20,160 bases of DNA from PALSA-505 sp036495485 (GCA_036495485.1 DASXMU010000348.1:1-20160); one strand, 5' to 3'. Shown: positions 1 through 7,660, counted from the stretch's first letter. Notes: generated from the sequence alone by a model not told the origin. Program-made: numbers and translations.

Positions 1-926
1 CCGCTGATCCGGGCGAACAGGAGCTGGGCGGCGGTGGCGCCGATGGCCGCCGGATCCTGCGCGACCACCGTGACCCGCGGGGTCAGCTTGTCGGCCAGCG
101 AGAACTCGTCGAAGCCGACCAGGGCGACGCTGCCCGCCTGGCCGTGCAGGCCGTCGATCGCGCCCATGGTCATCAGGTCGTTGCTGGCGAACAGCGCGGT
201 CGGCGGCTCGGGAAGCTGGGTCAGCGCCGCCGCGGCCTCGGCCGCCGCGGCGCGGGACGGCAGCCCGTGCCTGACCAGCGCCGGATCGGGCGACAGGCCA
301 TCGGCCGCGAGCGCCTCGGCGAACCCGGCATACCGCTCCTGCACGGTCCACAGATCCTCCCGGTCGCCCAGGTAGCCGATCCGCCGGTGGCCGCGGTCGA
401 GCAGGTGGCACACGGCCCCGCGCGCGCCGTTCCTGTTGTCGACGACGACAGTGTCCACCCGCAACCCGTCGGCCGGGCGGTCCACGCAGACCACCTTGGT
501 GCCCGCGGTCATCCGGTCCCGCAGGAACCGGTGGCTGCCCGCGGCCGGGACGACGATCAGCCCGTCTACCTGGCGCGCGCAGAACGCCGAGATCACCTCC
601 CGTTCCCGGCGCAGATTGTCCATCGAGCTGCCGATGAGCACCACGTATTTCCGCAGCCTCGCGGCGTCCTCGACGGCGCTGGCCAGGGTGGCGAAGAACG
701 GGTTCGCCAGGTCGTCTACCAGCAGGCCGATGGTGTGGGTGAGCTGGCCCTTGCTGCGCAGCTGCCGGGCCATGTCGTTGCGCTGGTAGCCGAGCCGCCT
801 GATGGCCCGCTCCACCCGGGCCGCGGTCTCCGGCAGCACCCCAGGCTCACCGTTGACCACACGCGACACGGTCATCAGGCTCACGCCCGCGGCCGCGGCG
901 ACGTCGCGCATGGTCGGGCGGCTCAT
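1..926 (-). CDS. LacI/GalR-family transcriptional repressor, partial (C-terminus cut by window edge)
   Basis: The minus-strand frame starts with ATG at 926 and is open to the window edge (about 308 residues seen). The N-terminus MSRPTMRDVAAAAGVSLMTV is the typical LacI helix-turn-helix, followed by the hinge segment RRLGYQRNDMARQLRSK. The periplasmic-binding-protein-like sensor domain follows, with family motifs TIGLLVDDLANPFFA, QVDGLIVVPA, HRRIGYLGD and ALFASNDLMTMGAI, and ends in TPRVTVVAQDP. LacI proteins are usually 330-345 residues, so about 25-35 are missing. It lies divergently from a sugar ABC importer, and two LacI-like operators lie in the shared promoter region, so it probably represses both itself and the importer in response to the imported sugar or a derivative. 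The ribosome binding site is weak (GCGAG). The effector cannot be read from sequence. Confidence 0.95.
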   Translation of the reverse strand, partial: MSRPTMRDVAAAAGVSLMTVSRVVNGEPGVLPETAARVERAIRRLGYQRNDMARQLRSKGQLTHTIGLLVDDLANPFFATLASAVEDAARLRKYVVLIGSSMDNLRREREVISAFCARQVDGLIVVPAAGSHRFLRDRMTAGTKVVCVDRPADGLRVDTVVVDNRNGARGAVCHLLDRGHRRIGYLGDREDLWTVQERYAGFAEALAADGLSPDPALVRHGLPSRAAAAEAAAALTQLPEPPTALFASNDLMTMGAIDGLHGQAGSVALVGFDEFSLADKLTPRVTVVAQDPAAIGATAAQLLFARIS

Positions 927-978
927 CAGCTCGCGCCGCCGCTCTGCTTTACCGGCCGGAATTCCACCCTACGGCCTG

Positions 979-992
979 TGGGAACGTTATCA
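979..992. promoter_or_regulatory. Putative LacI-family operator 1
   Basis: TGGGAACGTTATCA is centred on AACGTT, and the slightly longer GTGGGAACGTTATCAC (978-993) is a pseudo-palindrome with GTG/CAC arms. It matches 12 of 14 bases of operator 2. The central CG pair flanked by AA/TT is typical of LacI-family sites. It lies 53 bp upstream of the repressor start, so it is probably autoregulatory. Confidence 0.6.
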
Positions 993-1049
993 CGTCGTTG
1001 CATCGAACTGGCGGGCTCCCAGCGGCGGTGGTCGTGTGTTCGCACCTGT

Positions 1050-1078
1050 TTCGGCGTAGGGTTGCAGGGTACGCCGAA
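1050..1078. repeat. Perfect 9-bp inverted repeat in the divergent promoter region
   Basis: TTCGGCGTA (1050-1058) and TACGCCGAA (1070-1078) are exact inverted copies separated by 11 bases. There is no T-run after it on either strand, so a terminator is unlikely. It lies between the two LacI-like operators and could be the site of a second regulator or a hairpin in the repressor leader. Confidence 0.55.
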
Positions 1079-1138
1079 CGCGGACGCCCTGATATTAAGG
1101 GGTTTGTACGGATAAATACCAGCTTCGGGCAACTCCTC

Positions 1139-1167
1139 TTGACAGACGGCGTGTCGCCTCCGAGGAT
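1139..1167 (+). promoter_or_regulatory. Sigma-70-type promoter of the sugar ABC operon
   Basis: A perfect -35 TTGACA (1139-1144) is followed after 17 bases by GAGGAT (1162-1167), one base from the actinomycete -10 TAGGAT. The expected start of transcription is near 1174, so operator 2 (1180-1193) covers the early transcribed region, a classic repressor roadblock position. Confidence 0.6.
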
Positions 1168-1179
1168 GTCCCATCATAA

Positions 1180-1193
1180 TGTGAACGTTACCA
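1180..1193. promoter_or_regulatory. Putative LacI-family operator 2
   Basis: TGTGAACGTTACCA matches 12 of 14 bases of operator 1 and 2 mismatches from the general CcpA/LacI-type consensus TGWAANCGNTNWCA. It lies just downstream of the TTGACA/GAGGAT promoter. The centres of the two operators are 201 bp apart. Confidence 0.65.
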
Positions 1194-1248
1194 ATACCGA
1201 TCCAAGACGGCGAGGGCTCGCCGGTCCCGGGCGGGGAAGCGCCATGCG

Positions 1249-1299
1249 ATGAGCGCGGAGCGCCGGGGACGTGCCTGGAAGGGACGGCTGGATGGCTGA
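1249..1299 (+). CDS. Possible short leader ORF (16 codons) before the ABC ATPase
   Basis: ATG at 1249 follows a GGGGAAG ribosome-binding-like sequence (1233-1239) with a 9-base spacer and encodes MSAERRGRAWKGRLDG, ending with TGA at 1297-1299. The stop overlaps the ATG of the ATPase at 1292 by eight bases in another frame, an arrangement that permits translational coupling. It may be chance; there is no homology to lean on. Confidence 0.25.
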   Translation: MSAERRGRAWKGRLDG

Positions 1300-2245
1300 G
1301 CTTGCTGGGCCGGAAAGACACCCTACGGAGCTTGCTGGGCCGGGAAGGCACCCCACGGAGCTTGCTGGGCCGGAAAGACACCCTACGGCGGTGCCACTCC
1401 TCGAGGCCCGCGGTGTGACCAAGCACTACGGCCGCGTGCTCGCCCTGGACGGGGCGGAGTTCACCGTGCAGCCGGGCGAGGTCGTCGCGCTCATCGGTGA
1501 CAACGGTGCGGGCAAGAGCACCCTGGTCAAGACGCTGTCCGGGACGATCAGGCCAGATGGCGGCGAGATCCTGATCGAGGGCAAGCCGGTCCGCATGACC
1601 AGCCCGCTGGACGCCCGCAGGTACGGCATCGAGACCGTCTACCAGGATCTCGCCCTCGCGCCGGATCTGGACGCCGCAGCCAACCTGCACCTGGGCCGGG
1701 AGCTCTACCTGATCCCGTTCCTGCGGGTGCTGAACCGCAGCGCGATGCGCGAGCGCGCCATCGCCGCGTTCAGCGACCTCGGCGTCAGCCTGCCGGACGT
1801 GACCGCGCCCGTCGCCACCCTGTCCGGCGGTCAGCGGCAGTCGGTCGCGGTGGCCAGGGCCGCGCTGTACGCGAGCAAGGTCATCTTCATGGACGAGCCC
1901 ACCGCCGCGCTCGGCGTCGTGCAGCGTGAGCGGGTGCTCGACCTGATCCGCCGGGTCAGGGACCGCGGCATATCGGTCGTCCTGATCAGCCACAACATGC
2001 CGGAGGTGCTGGCGGTGGCCGACCGGGTGGAGGTAATGCGGATGGGCCGCAGGGTGGCGGTGCTCACCGCGTCACAGGCCACCGTCGAGCAGCTCGTCGG
2101 GGCCATGACCGGCGCTCTCGAGGTGACCGCTGCGCTGAAAACCGTGGCCGGCGAAGAGGATAGAAGCGCTTTTGGGAAAGAAATCCCGAACGGTGCCCAG
2201 CCGGGCCAATCGGCCGGCACTGACCCGGCCGGGGGCACGTCATGA
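1292..2245 (+). CDS. Sugar ABC transporter ATP-binding protein (FrcA/RbsA-like, single ABC domain)
   Basis: This energises carbohydrate import through the membrane permease encoded next. Counting from ATG 1292 (317 aa), it has Walker A GDNGAGKST (69-77), Q-loop Gln118 in VYQD, signature LSGGQRQ (177-183), Walker B VIFMDEP (197-203) and switch His234 in LISHNM. It has one ABC domain, like FrcA of fructose importers, rather than the two fused domains of RbsA. The first 33 residues are mostly three copies of ELAGPxRHPT encoded by 30-bp repeats and do not belong to the family. ATG 1292 has a good ribosome site (GGAAGGG, 1277-1283). GTG 1391, just before PLLEARGVTKHYG, would give a normal-length 284-aa protein but its ribosome site is 13 bases away; GTG 1271 is also in frame. 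The stop overlaps the permease start. Confidence 0.93.
   Translation: MAELAGPERHPTELAGPGRHPTELAGPERHPTAVPLLEARGVTKHYGRVLALDGAEFTVQPGEVVALIGDNGAGKSTLVKTLSGTIRPDGGEILIEGKPVRMTSPLDARRYGIETVYQDLALAPDLDAAANLHLGRELYLIPFLRVLNRSAMRERAIAAFSDLGVSLPDVTAPVATLSGGQRQSVAVARAALYASKVIFMDEPTAALGVVQRERVLDLIRRVRDRGISVVLISHNMPEVLAVADRVEVMRMGRRVAVLTASQATVEQLVGAMTGALEVTAALKTVAGEEDRSAFGKEIPNGAQPGQSAGTDPAGGTS
1298..1387 (+). repeat. Three tandem 30-bp repeats at the 5' end of the ATPase gene
   Basis: Units are 1298-1327, 1328-1357 and 1358-1387, each beginning GAGCTTGCTGGGCCGG. Units 1 and 3 are identical; unit 2 differs at three positions (A to G twice, T to C once). Each unit is ten codons, so copy number could change without breaking the frame. 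Read as protein they give ELAGPERHPT-type decamers. They may instead be untranslated leader if the gene starts at GTG 1391. Confidence 0.95.
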
Positions 2246-3438
2246 GCGGCACCGGACCGGACACGCCCGGGATGACCGGCGCACAGCCGGACCCGCCGCA
2301 GCCGCCCGCGCACCCGGCCTCGCCGGCCACGGTAACTGAGAGCGCCCCGGCCGCCGCCACGCCCTCCGCGGAGGCGACGCTGCGTGCGGACAGCCGGATG
2401 CAGGAGGAACGGGCCGCGGCCAAGGACCGGGCGGCGCTGCGGCAGGCCGGCCTGGGCCAGCGGGTGCTGCGCCGGACGTTCACCGCGAACGAGTCGTGGA
2501 CCTTCCTCGCGCTGATCGCCATCATGGCGTTCTTCACCATCAAGGCGCCGCACAGCTTCCTGACCACCACCGACCTCACGCTCATCGCCGAGAACGCGTC
2601 GCCGCTGCTGATCATGGCCGTCGGCCAGACGTTCGTGATCCTCACCGCCGGGATCGATCTGTCCGTCGGGTCGGTGCTGGTCCTGTCCAGCGTGATCTCG
2701 GACGAGTACTACCTGCATCATGGCGCCGGCTCGGGCGGCTGGCTGACCGTCATCGTCGGCATGGTGCTGGGTATCGCGGTCGCGGCGGCCTGGGGCGGGA
2801 TGCAGGGATTCCTGGTGTCCAAGGCCAAGATCCCGCCGCTGATCGCGACGCTCGGCGGATTCGGCGCCGCGCTCGGGGTCAGCTACCTGATCACCGGTGG
2901 AGTCGACCTTGGCTCACCGCCAGGCCCCGTCAAGAACACCATCGGGCTCGGCAGCGTGGCCGGTGTCCCCTGGCTGATCGTGATCAGCTTCGTGGTCACG
3001 CTCGTCTTCGGCCTGCTGCTCAGATACACCCGGTTCGGCGAGTACACCTTCGCGATCGGCTCGAACCCCGAGGCGCCGCGGCGCGCGGGCATCGCCGTGG
3101 ACCGTCACCTGATCAAGGTGTATACGCTGGCAGGCGGGTTGTCCGGCCTGGCGGGCATCCTGTCGCTGGCCTTCAACGACGGGACGACGCTCACCGGTCA
3201 CTCCCTGGACAACCTCACGGTCATCACCGGCGTGGTGCTCGGCGGGGCCAGCCTGTTCGGTGGCCGGGGGTCGATGCTCGGCACCTTCATCGGCATCTTC
3301 ATCCCGCAGGTGCTGAACAGCGGGCTGGTAATCATCGGCGTGAACGTGGACTGGCAGCAGGTGGCTATCGGCGTGGTCCTCGTCGGCGCGGTCTACCTCG
3401 ATCAGTTCCGCCTCAGGCTGCGAGACAGAGTGGGCTGA
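2242..3438 (+). CDS. Sugar ABC transporter permease (RbsC/FrcC, BPD_transp_2 family)
   Basis: This 398-aa membrane subunit forms the translocation channel of the importer. It starts inside the ATPase stop (ATGA, 2242-2245), so the two are translationally coupled. Residues 1-80 are a Pro/Ala-rich then charged cytoplasmic extension, longer than usual. The hydrophobic core starts near residue 86 and shows the family motifs GIDLSVGS (137-144), PPLIATLGGFG (198-208), AIGSNPEAPRRAGI (271-284) and GGASLFGGRGSMLGTFIG (334-351). About eight to ten membrane segments are visible. The substrate is not determined by these motifs; ribose, fructose, xylose and inositol importers all share them. Confidence 0.95.
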   Translation: MSGTGPDTPGMTGAQPDPPQPPAHPASPATVTESAPAAATPSAEATLRADSRMQEERAAAKDRAALRQAGLGQRVLRRTFTANESWTFLALIAIMAFFTIKAPHSFLTTTDLTLIAENASPLLIMAVGQTFVILTAGIDLSVGSVLVLSSVISDEYYLHHGAGSGGWLTVIVGMVLGIAVAAAWGGMQGFLVSKAKIPPLIATLGGFGAALGVSYLITGGVDLGSPPGPVKNTIGLGSVAGVPWLIVISFVVTLVFGLLLRYTRFGEYTFAIGSNPEAPRRAGIAVDRHLIKVYTLAGGLSGLAGILSLAFNDGTTLTGHSLDNLTVITGVVLGGASLFGGRGSMLGTFIGIFIPQVLNSGLVIIGVNVDWQQVAIGVVLVGAVYLDQFRLRLRDRVG

Positions 3439-3495
3439 GGCGGCTGGGAACTGGCGGGAATGGCATAACTAGCACAACATCCAGGAGGAGTTGGA

Positions 3496-4503
3496 ATGTC
3501 ACGAAGGTACCCCGTGCAGATCACCGGCGTGGCGCTCGTCGCCGTCGCCGCGCTGGGGATCGCCGCCTGCGGTAGCAGCAGCCCGGGTAAGTCATCATCT
3601 GGTGGGTCGGCCAAGAAGACGGTCGAACTGATCACCGGCAACGCGACCGACCCGTTCTACATCAGCATGGCCTGCGGCGCGATGCAGGAGGCGGCCAAGC
3701 TCGGCGTCAAGCTGACGGTGCAGGGACCGACCAGCTTCAGCGTCCCGCTGCAGAAGCCGATTATCGACACGATCGAGACCACCAAGCCGAACGCGCTGGT
3801 CGTCGCCCCGACCGATGACCAGAAGCTGGACTCCGACCTGCAGCGGATCGCGAGCAACGGCACGAAGGTCATCTTTGTGGACACCTCGGTACTCGACCCG
3901 TCCATCGGCTTGTCCCGGATCTCCTCGAACAACCAGCAGGGTGGCGCGGTGGCCGCGGACAGCCTCGGCTCGATGCTCGGTGGCAAGGGCACCGTCGGCG
4001 TGATCAGCATGGCCAAGGGCACCTCCACCACCGACGCCCGGGTGCAGGGCTTCGAGAAGGAGATGCAGGCCAAGTACCCCAACGTCAAGCTGCTCACCGA
4101 GCAGAACGACGTGGCCGCCACCACTACCCAGGCCACCACGTTCGCCGAGGGCGACATCACCGCCACCCCGCACCTGAGCGGCTTCTTCGCGGCGAACACC
4201 GTGACCGCCCAGGGCGTAGCCGCGGGCATCCAGCACGCCAGCAAGGTCGGCACGGTCAAGCTGGTCACCTTCGACGCCGAGCCCACCGAGGTGCAGATGC
4301 TCAGCGGCGGCGTCGCCCAGACGATCATCGCCCAGGAGCCGACACTCGAAGGTGCGGACGGCGTCATCCAGGCCGTCAACGCCATCGAGGGCAAGCACGT
4401 GACCACCAGCATCCCGACCCCGCTGACGGCCATCAGCAAGACCAACATGAACGACCCGAGCGTCAAGTCGCTCATCTACAAGTCCAGCACGTCCGGCTGC
4501 TAA
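3496..4503 (+). CDS. Sugar-binding lipoprotein of the ABC importer (periplasmic-binding-protein type 1)
   Basis: This 335-aa extracellular receptor captures the sugar and delivers it to the permease. A signal peptide (RRYPVQ, hydrophobic core 10-23) ends in the lipobox IAAC with Cys25 as the lipidated residue, followed by a Ser/Gly linker (26-40). The ligand-binding fold begins KTVELITGNATDPFY, the normal opening strand of the ribose/galactose-binding class, and includes GFEKEMQAKYPNVKLL, FFAANTVTAQGVAAG and VKLVTFDAEP. ATG 3496 has a very strong ribosome site, AGGAGGAG (3483-3490), consistent with receptors being made in excess over the other subunits. It is 57 bp after the permease and is followed by a terminator, so it ends the operon. 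Confidence 0.95.
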   Translation: MSRRYPVQITGVALVAVAALGIAACGSSSPGKSSSGGSAKKTVELITGNATDPFYISMACGAMQEAAKLGVKLTVQGPTSFSVPLQKPIIDTIETTKPNALVVAPTDDQKLDSDLQRIASNGTKVIFVDTSVLDPSIGLSRISSNNQQGGAVAADSLGSMLGGKGTVGVISMAKGTSTTDARVQGFEKEMQAKYPNVKLLTEQNDVAATTTQATTFAEGDITATPHLSGFFAANTVTAQGVAAGIQHASKVGTVKLVTFDAEPTEVQMLSGGVAQTIIAQEPTLEGADGVIQAVNAIEGKHVTTSIPTPLTAISKTNMNDPSVKSLIYKSSTSGC

Positions 4504-4507
4504 CCAG

Positions 4508-4535
4508 GCAGTTCACCGTCCTTGACGGCAACTGC
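4508..4535 (+). terminator. First hairpin after the sugar operon
   Basis: Arms GCAGTT (4508-4513) and AACTGC (4530-4535) enclose a second stem CCGTC/GACGG (4516-4520, 4524-4528) with a CTT loop. Its last two bases are shared with the next, stronger hairpin, so it may act as an mRNA-stabilising structure or part of a two-stage terminator. Confidence 0.5.
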
Positions 4536-4572
4536 GCGGGCCCCGTGGCGCTTCGGCGCCGGGGGCCCGCGC
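4534..4572 (+). terminator. Strong GC-rich terminator hairpin with UUCG loop
   Basis: GCGCGGGCCCC (4534-4544) pairs with GGGGCCCGCGC (4562-4572), and an inner perfect stem GGCGC/GCGCC (4547-4551, 4556-4560) is closed by a TTCG tetraloop. The two stems are separated by a small GT/G internal loop. There is no T-run, as is common for actinomycete terminators. Confidence 0.8.
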
Positions 4573-4706
4573 TATGGTCACCGGACTGCGGGCAGCAGGC
4601 CGGCGCGCTCGGCTGCAACCCAATGATGTGAAACTGACCGTGTACCTGACAGACTGATCTGCTAGCACCGGAACACAGTCTTACCAGCGAGCAAAGGACC
4701 TGAGCG

Positions 4707-4958
4707 ATGGCCGACACGGACACTGCGCTGGAGGCGCGGGATCCGGACACACTGGTCTCCGAGATCGAGCGCACCAGGGACAGCCTGGCCCGCACGATCG
4801 ACGCCATCACCGATCGTGTCAGCCCGGCCAACAACGCGCGGCGTGCCGTGGAACGCGTGCGCGAGCAGGCCAGCAAGATCGATCCCCGGTACGCGGCAGC
4901 GGCTGGCGCGGTCGTGATCGGCGCCGCCGTCTTCGTTCTCTGGCGCCGCCGTAAGTAG
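4707..4958 (+). CDS. DUF3618 family small membrane protein
   Basis: The 83-aa product has the DUF3618 pattern: TLVSEIERTRDSLARTIDAI (residues 15-34) followed by a predicted amphipathic helix and one C-terminal membrane span (about 62-79) ending in the positive cluster RRRK. Members of this family are small actinobacterial membrane proteins of unknown function, often near other envelope genes. ATG 4707 is supported by AAAGGA (4693-4698, 8-base spacer). It stands alone, and its TAG stop is only four bases from the stop of the convergent kinase gene, leaving no room for a terminator between them, so transcripts from the two strands probably overlap. Confidence 0.85.
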   Translation: MADTDTALEARDPDTLVSEIERTRDSLARTIDAITDRVSPANNARRAVERVREQASKIDPRYAAAAGAVVIGAAVFVLWRRRK

Positions 4959-4962
4959 TTGC

Positions 4963-7542
4963 CTAGGGCAGGGCTGCGACGTTGAGGGCCAGCAGCTGAT
5001 TGGTGCCCTGGTCGGTCACCAGCAGGGTGTTGAGACCCTGGATCCGGGTGAGCTGGAACGGCTGCCCTTCCGCCGGGATGAGGGCGAGCAGGGCGGACTT
5101 GCCCGCCAGCGCACTGGCGTTGCTGACGATGAGCACGTTGCCGGCCCCGTGGCCGCTGGTGCTGCCGGAGTCGGCGACGACGATCCGGGCGTCGTTCAGC
5201 GGCGTCAGCCCGACCGGTGCCGCGCCGACCTTCACGACGGCTTCGATCGAGTGTGACGGGTCCGACAGGAGCTTGCCGGCCGAGAACGCGAGCAGCGCGT
5301 TGCTGTCCCTGGCGGTGACCCAGACGGCGCTCTGCTCGGCGTAGACGCGCTCCGGTGCGCAGCCCGCGTTCACCGACGCCTTCACCGATTTTGCCGGGTC
5401 CTTTTCCGCGTCCGGCACGTCGATGACCCTGAGCATGCCCTCCTGCGGGAGCTTGCCCGGGGTGTGGCGCAGGCTGGTGACGTACATGTAGTTCTGGTCG
5501 ACCGCCAGCCGCAGTCCCACCGGCTGCACACCGGCCGGGATGTAGCCAATGAAGTGCGAGTTGTGCAGTCCGCTGCTCAGTGCGGCGGCGAAGTTGAAGA
5601 CGGCTACCGTCCCGCTGTTCTCCAGCGTTATGAACAGGTACTGGTTGTTCGCGGACAGCACCGAGGTGGCGGCACCGCTGCCGTGCGGGCTGGTCAGCTT
5701 GCCCAGGATCGGGTTGCCCTTGCCGGACTCGGCGTTCGCGACGCTGAGGATCACCGCGCCGCTGCCCGCCGCCGCGATGAGGTAGTGGTCGTCGGGGGTG
5801 ACCAGCAGGCCGGTGCCCGCCCCGGGGACATGCAGCGTGCGCAGCGGCGTCAGCGACAGCGAGCCCTGGTTGCGCAGGACCTCGATCGCGTTGGGCAGGG
5901 TCACGAACGTGTAGTGGCTGTCCGTGCTGTGCTGCATGGCGAGCGGCACGCCGGTGAGCTTGGTCGTCTTGCTGGCGAAGGTGCGCGGGCCCGGCAGATC
6001 GGAGGCCGTGCTGGTGGTGCAGCCCGGCGCGACGGGCACCGAGCTGCCGCTGCGGGCGGGGCCGTCCCGGTGGGACCTGCTGGACCCGCCCTTCGTATTG
6101 CCCCCGGTGCTGCCCTCGCTCCGCCCGGCCAGGAAATAGCCACCGCCGGCACTGGCCATGAGGACGACGGCGGCTACGGCGGCCAGGACCGGAGAACGCC
6201 ACCACGACCGCCGGGCACGCACCGGCCCGCCCTCTGCCGCCGGGGCTTCGGGCATCGCACCGGGGCGGCCGGCCCCGTCCACATCACCCGGGCCGGCCAG
6301 CCGTTCGCCGGCATCCTCGGCTGATGGGCTGTTCAGCGTGACCTTCTCCGCCGGGCCGGTGTCCACCCGCCCCGCCGTCCCGGGGCTGGTGTCCGCCGGG
6401 CCAGTGGCCGCGGACTCCGGTGAGCCCGGTCCGGTGACTGCCGGATCAGCGGTGGCCGGGCTGGGGTCGGCCGTCTTGGGGTCGGCGGCATCGGGGGCAG
6501 CGACCTGGAGGGCAGCAGCCTTGAGGGCGGCAGCCTGGAGGGCGGCGGCCTCGGCCTCGGGCATAGCGACGATGGCGGCGGCTCGCTCGCCATCGGACGT
6601 GGCCTCTTCGCGCGGGGCCGCGGGCTGTATGCCGGGGCCGGCTGCACCGAGGCCGAACGTCCGGTGCAACGCCGCGCCGAGACCGAACGCGTTGCGCAGC
6701 GCGCTGGCGAACTCCCGGCAGCTCGCGTACCGGTCCGCCGCTGCCTTGGCCAGCGCCCGGTCCATCACCTCGTCGGCCGCGTCTGCGAGCCCGGGGCGCT
6801 TGTCGCTGAGCAGCGGCGGCACCTCATGCACCTGCGCGTACATCGTCGCCATGTGCTGGTCGCGATGGAACGGCGGCTTGCCGGTGAGCAGCTCGAACGT
6901 CGCGCAGGCCAGCGCGTACTGGTCGGCCCGGCCATCCAGCGGCTGGCCCAGCAGCTGCTCAGGCGCGGTGTAGTCGAGCGTGCCGAGGAACAGCCCGGAC
7001 GCGGTCAGCCCGCTGCCGGCCAGCGATGACTTGCTCAGCCCGAAGTCGGACAGGTAGACGTGGTCGCGCCGGTCGCCGCCGGCGTCCAGCAGCATGTTGG
7101 CGGGCTTGACGTCGCGGTGCACCAGGCCGCCCTCGTGCGCGGCGTCCAGCGCGGAGGCCGCCTGGGAGATGATCCCGGTGGCCCGGCTCGGCGACAGCAG
7201 CCCCTCCCGGTCCAGCAGCGACCTGACGTCGCCACCGCGGACGAACCGCATGGCGATGAACAGCACGCCGTCGGCCTCGCCGGCCTCGTAGACCGGGACG
7301 ATGTTGGGGTTGTCCAGGGTCGCGGCGGCCCGCGACTCCCGGATGAAACGCTGCCGGAAGGCGTCGTCGCTGGCCAGGTTGGGCGCGAGGATCTTCAGCG
7401 CGACATCCCGGTCCAGCCGCAGATCGCGGGCACGGTAAACGACGGCCATGCCGCCACGCCCGATCTGCTGCTCGAGCCGGTAGTCCGCGACCTGGGAACC
7501 TTTGGCAAACTGACCGGGTCCCCCGCGCGATTCCTCGCTCAC
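4963..7542 (-). CDS. Transmembrane Ser/Thr protein kinase 1 with extracellular propeller-like domain
   Basis: This is an 859-aa PknB-type kinase. GTG at 7542 is chosen because GGAGG lies just upstream and the paralogue starts at the equivalent MSEES. Kinase domain about 21-285: glycine loop IGRGGMAVVY, ATP-binding Lys50, catalytic loop HRDVKPANML (Asp144), DFG (166-168), APEQ (194-197); it is an RD kinase. An Ala/Pro-rich linker follows, with a repeat FGLGAALHRTFGLGAA (286-301) and alanine-rich pentads such as ALQAAALKAA (334-350). One membrane span lies at about 451-472, then an outer domain of about 350 residues beginning near CTTSTASDL with repeated strand-and-turn segments (QHSTDSHYTFVT, VTPDDHYLIAA, LSANNQYLFIT, VDQNYMYVTS) resembling a YVTN beta-propeller, probably a ligand sensor. 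It lies 118 bp after the DUF2993 gene and may have its own promoter. Confidence 0.92.
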   Translation of the reverse strand: MSEESRGGPGQFAKGSQVADYRLEQQIGRGGMAVVYRARDLRLDRDVALKILAPNLASDDAFRQRFIRESRAAATLDNPNIVPVYEAGEADGVLFIAMRFVRGGDVRSLLDREGLLSPSRATGIISQAASALDAAHEGGLVHRDVKPANMLLDAGGDRRDHVYLSDFGLSKSSLAGSGLTASGLFLGTLDYTAPEQLLGQPLDGRADQYALACATFELLTGKPPFHRDQHMATMYAQVHEVPPLLSDKRPGLADAADEVMDRALAKAAADRYASCREFASALRNAFGLGAALHRTFGLGAAGPGIQPAAPREEATSDGERAAAIVAMPEAEAAALQAAALKAAALQVAAPDAADPKTADPSPATADPAVTGPGSPESAATGPADTSPGTAGRVDTGPAEKVTLNSPSAEDAGERLAGPGDVDGAGRPGAMPEAPAAEGGPVRARRSWWRSPVLAAVAAVVLMASAGGGYFLAGRSEGSTGGNTKGGSSRSHRDGPARSGSSVPVAPGCTTSTASDLPGPRTFASKTTKLTGVPLAMQHSTDSHYTFVTLPNAIEVLRNQGSLSLTPLRTLHVPGAGTGLLVTPDDHYLIAAAGSGAVILSVANAESGKGNPILGKLTSPHGSGAATSVLSANNQYLFITLENSGTVAVFNFAAALSSGLHNSHFIGYIPAGVQPVGLRLAVDQNYMYVTSLRHTPGKLPQEGMLRVIDVPDAEKDPAKSVKASVNAGCAPERVYAEQSAVWVTARDSNALLAFSAGKLLSDPSHSIEAVVKVGAAPVGLTPLNDARIVVADSGSTSGHGAGNVLIVSNASALAGKSALLALIPAEGQPFQLTRIQGLNTLLVTDQGTNQLLALNVAALP
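7058..7125. repeat. 68-bp tract identical to 10703-10770 (kinase paralogue copy 1)
   Basis: The 68 bases encoding the catalytic-loop region (VHRDVKPANMLLDAGGDRRD) are identical in the two kinase genes, including synonymous positions, while flanking coding sequence differs frequently. High identity resumes just beyond (for example GCGGCGTCCAGCGCGGAGGC in both). Confidence 0.9.
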
Positions 7543-7595
7543 CGATCCTCCACGCTGCCTGGCGCCCACCCGGGTCGCGCGGTCTCGTGTATCGA

Positions 7596-7605
7596 AGCTT
7601 ATTCC
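7596..7605 (-). promoter_or_regulatory. Conserved element upstream of kinase 1, possible -10 region
   Basis: The minus-strand sequence GGAATAAGCT is found here, 54 bp upstream of the kinase 1 start, and again at 11245-11254, 58 bp upstream of kinase 2. TAAGCT fits the actinomycete -10 pattern TAnnnT. Its conservation in otherwise different leaders suggests a shared promoter or regulator site duplicated with the gene. Confidence 0.4.
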
Positions 7606-7660
7606 TGTCGGTCTGGCCGGGACTGTTCCATTTCGGCTATCGACCCTGGATTGTGTCCAT

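Noticed and set aside
1298..1387. CRISPR-like array
   Set aside because: The 30-bp units are directly adjacent with no spacers and there are no cas genes.
926..1993. Long minus-strand frame antisense to the ABC ATPase
   Set aside because: It runs against an ATPase with all Walker and signature motifs; its sequence is Arg/Gln/His/Asp-rich low complexity typical of antisense frames in high-GC DNA.
3439..3495. Separate promoter for the sugar-binding lipoprotein gene
   Set aside because: No convincing -35/-10 pair in the 57-bp gap; the strong ribosome site alone can explain higher expression.
2496..3575. Long plus-strand frame overlapping the permease
   Set aside because: Arg/His/Pro-rich composition and full overlap with a permease carrying clear family motifs; it is a shadow frame.
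4472..6205. 577-codon minus-strand frame beneath kinase 1
   Set aside because: It overlaps the kinase 1 outer domain in another frame and has no family motif; kinase 1 is supported by its full-length paralogue.
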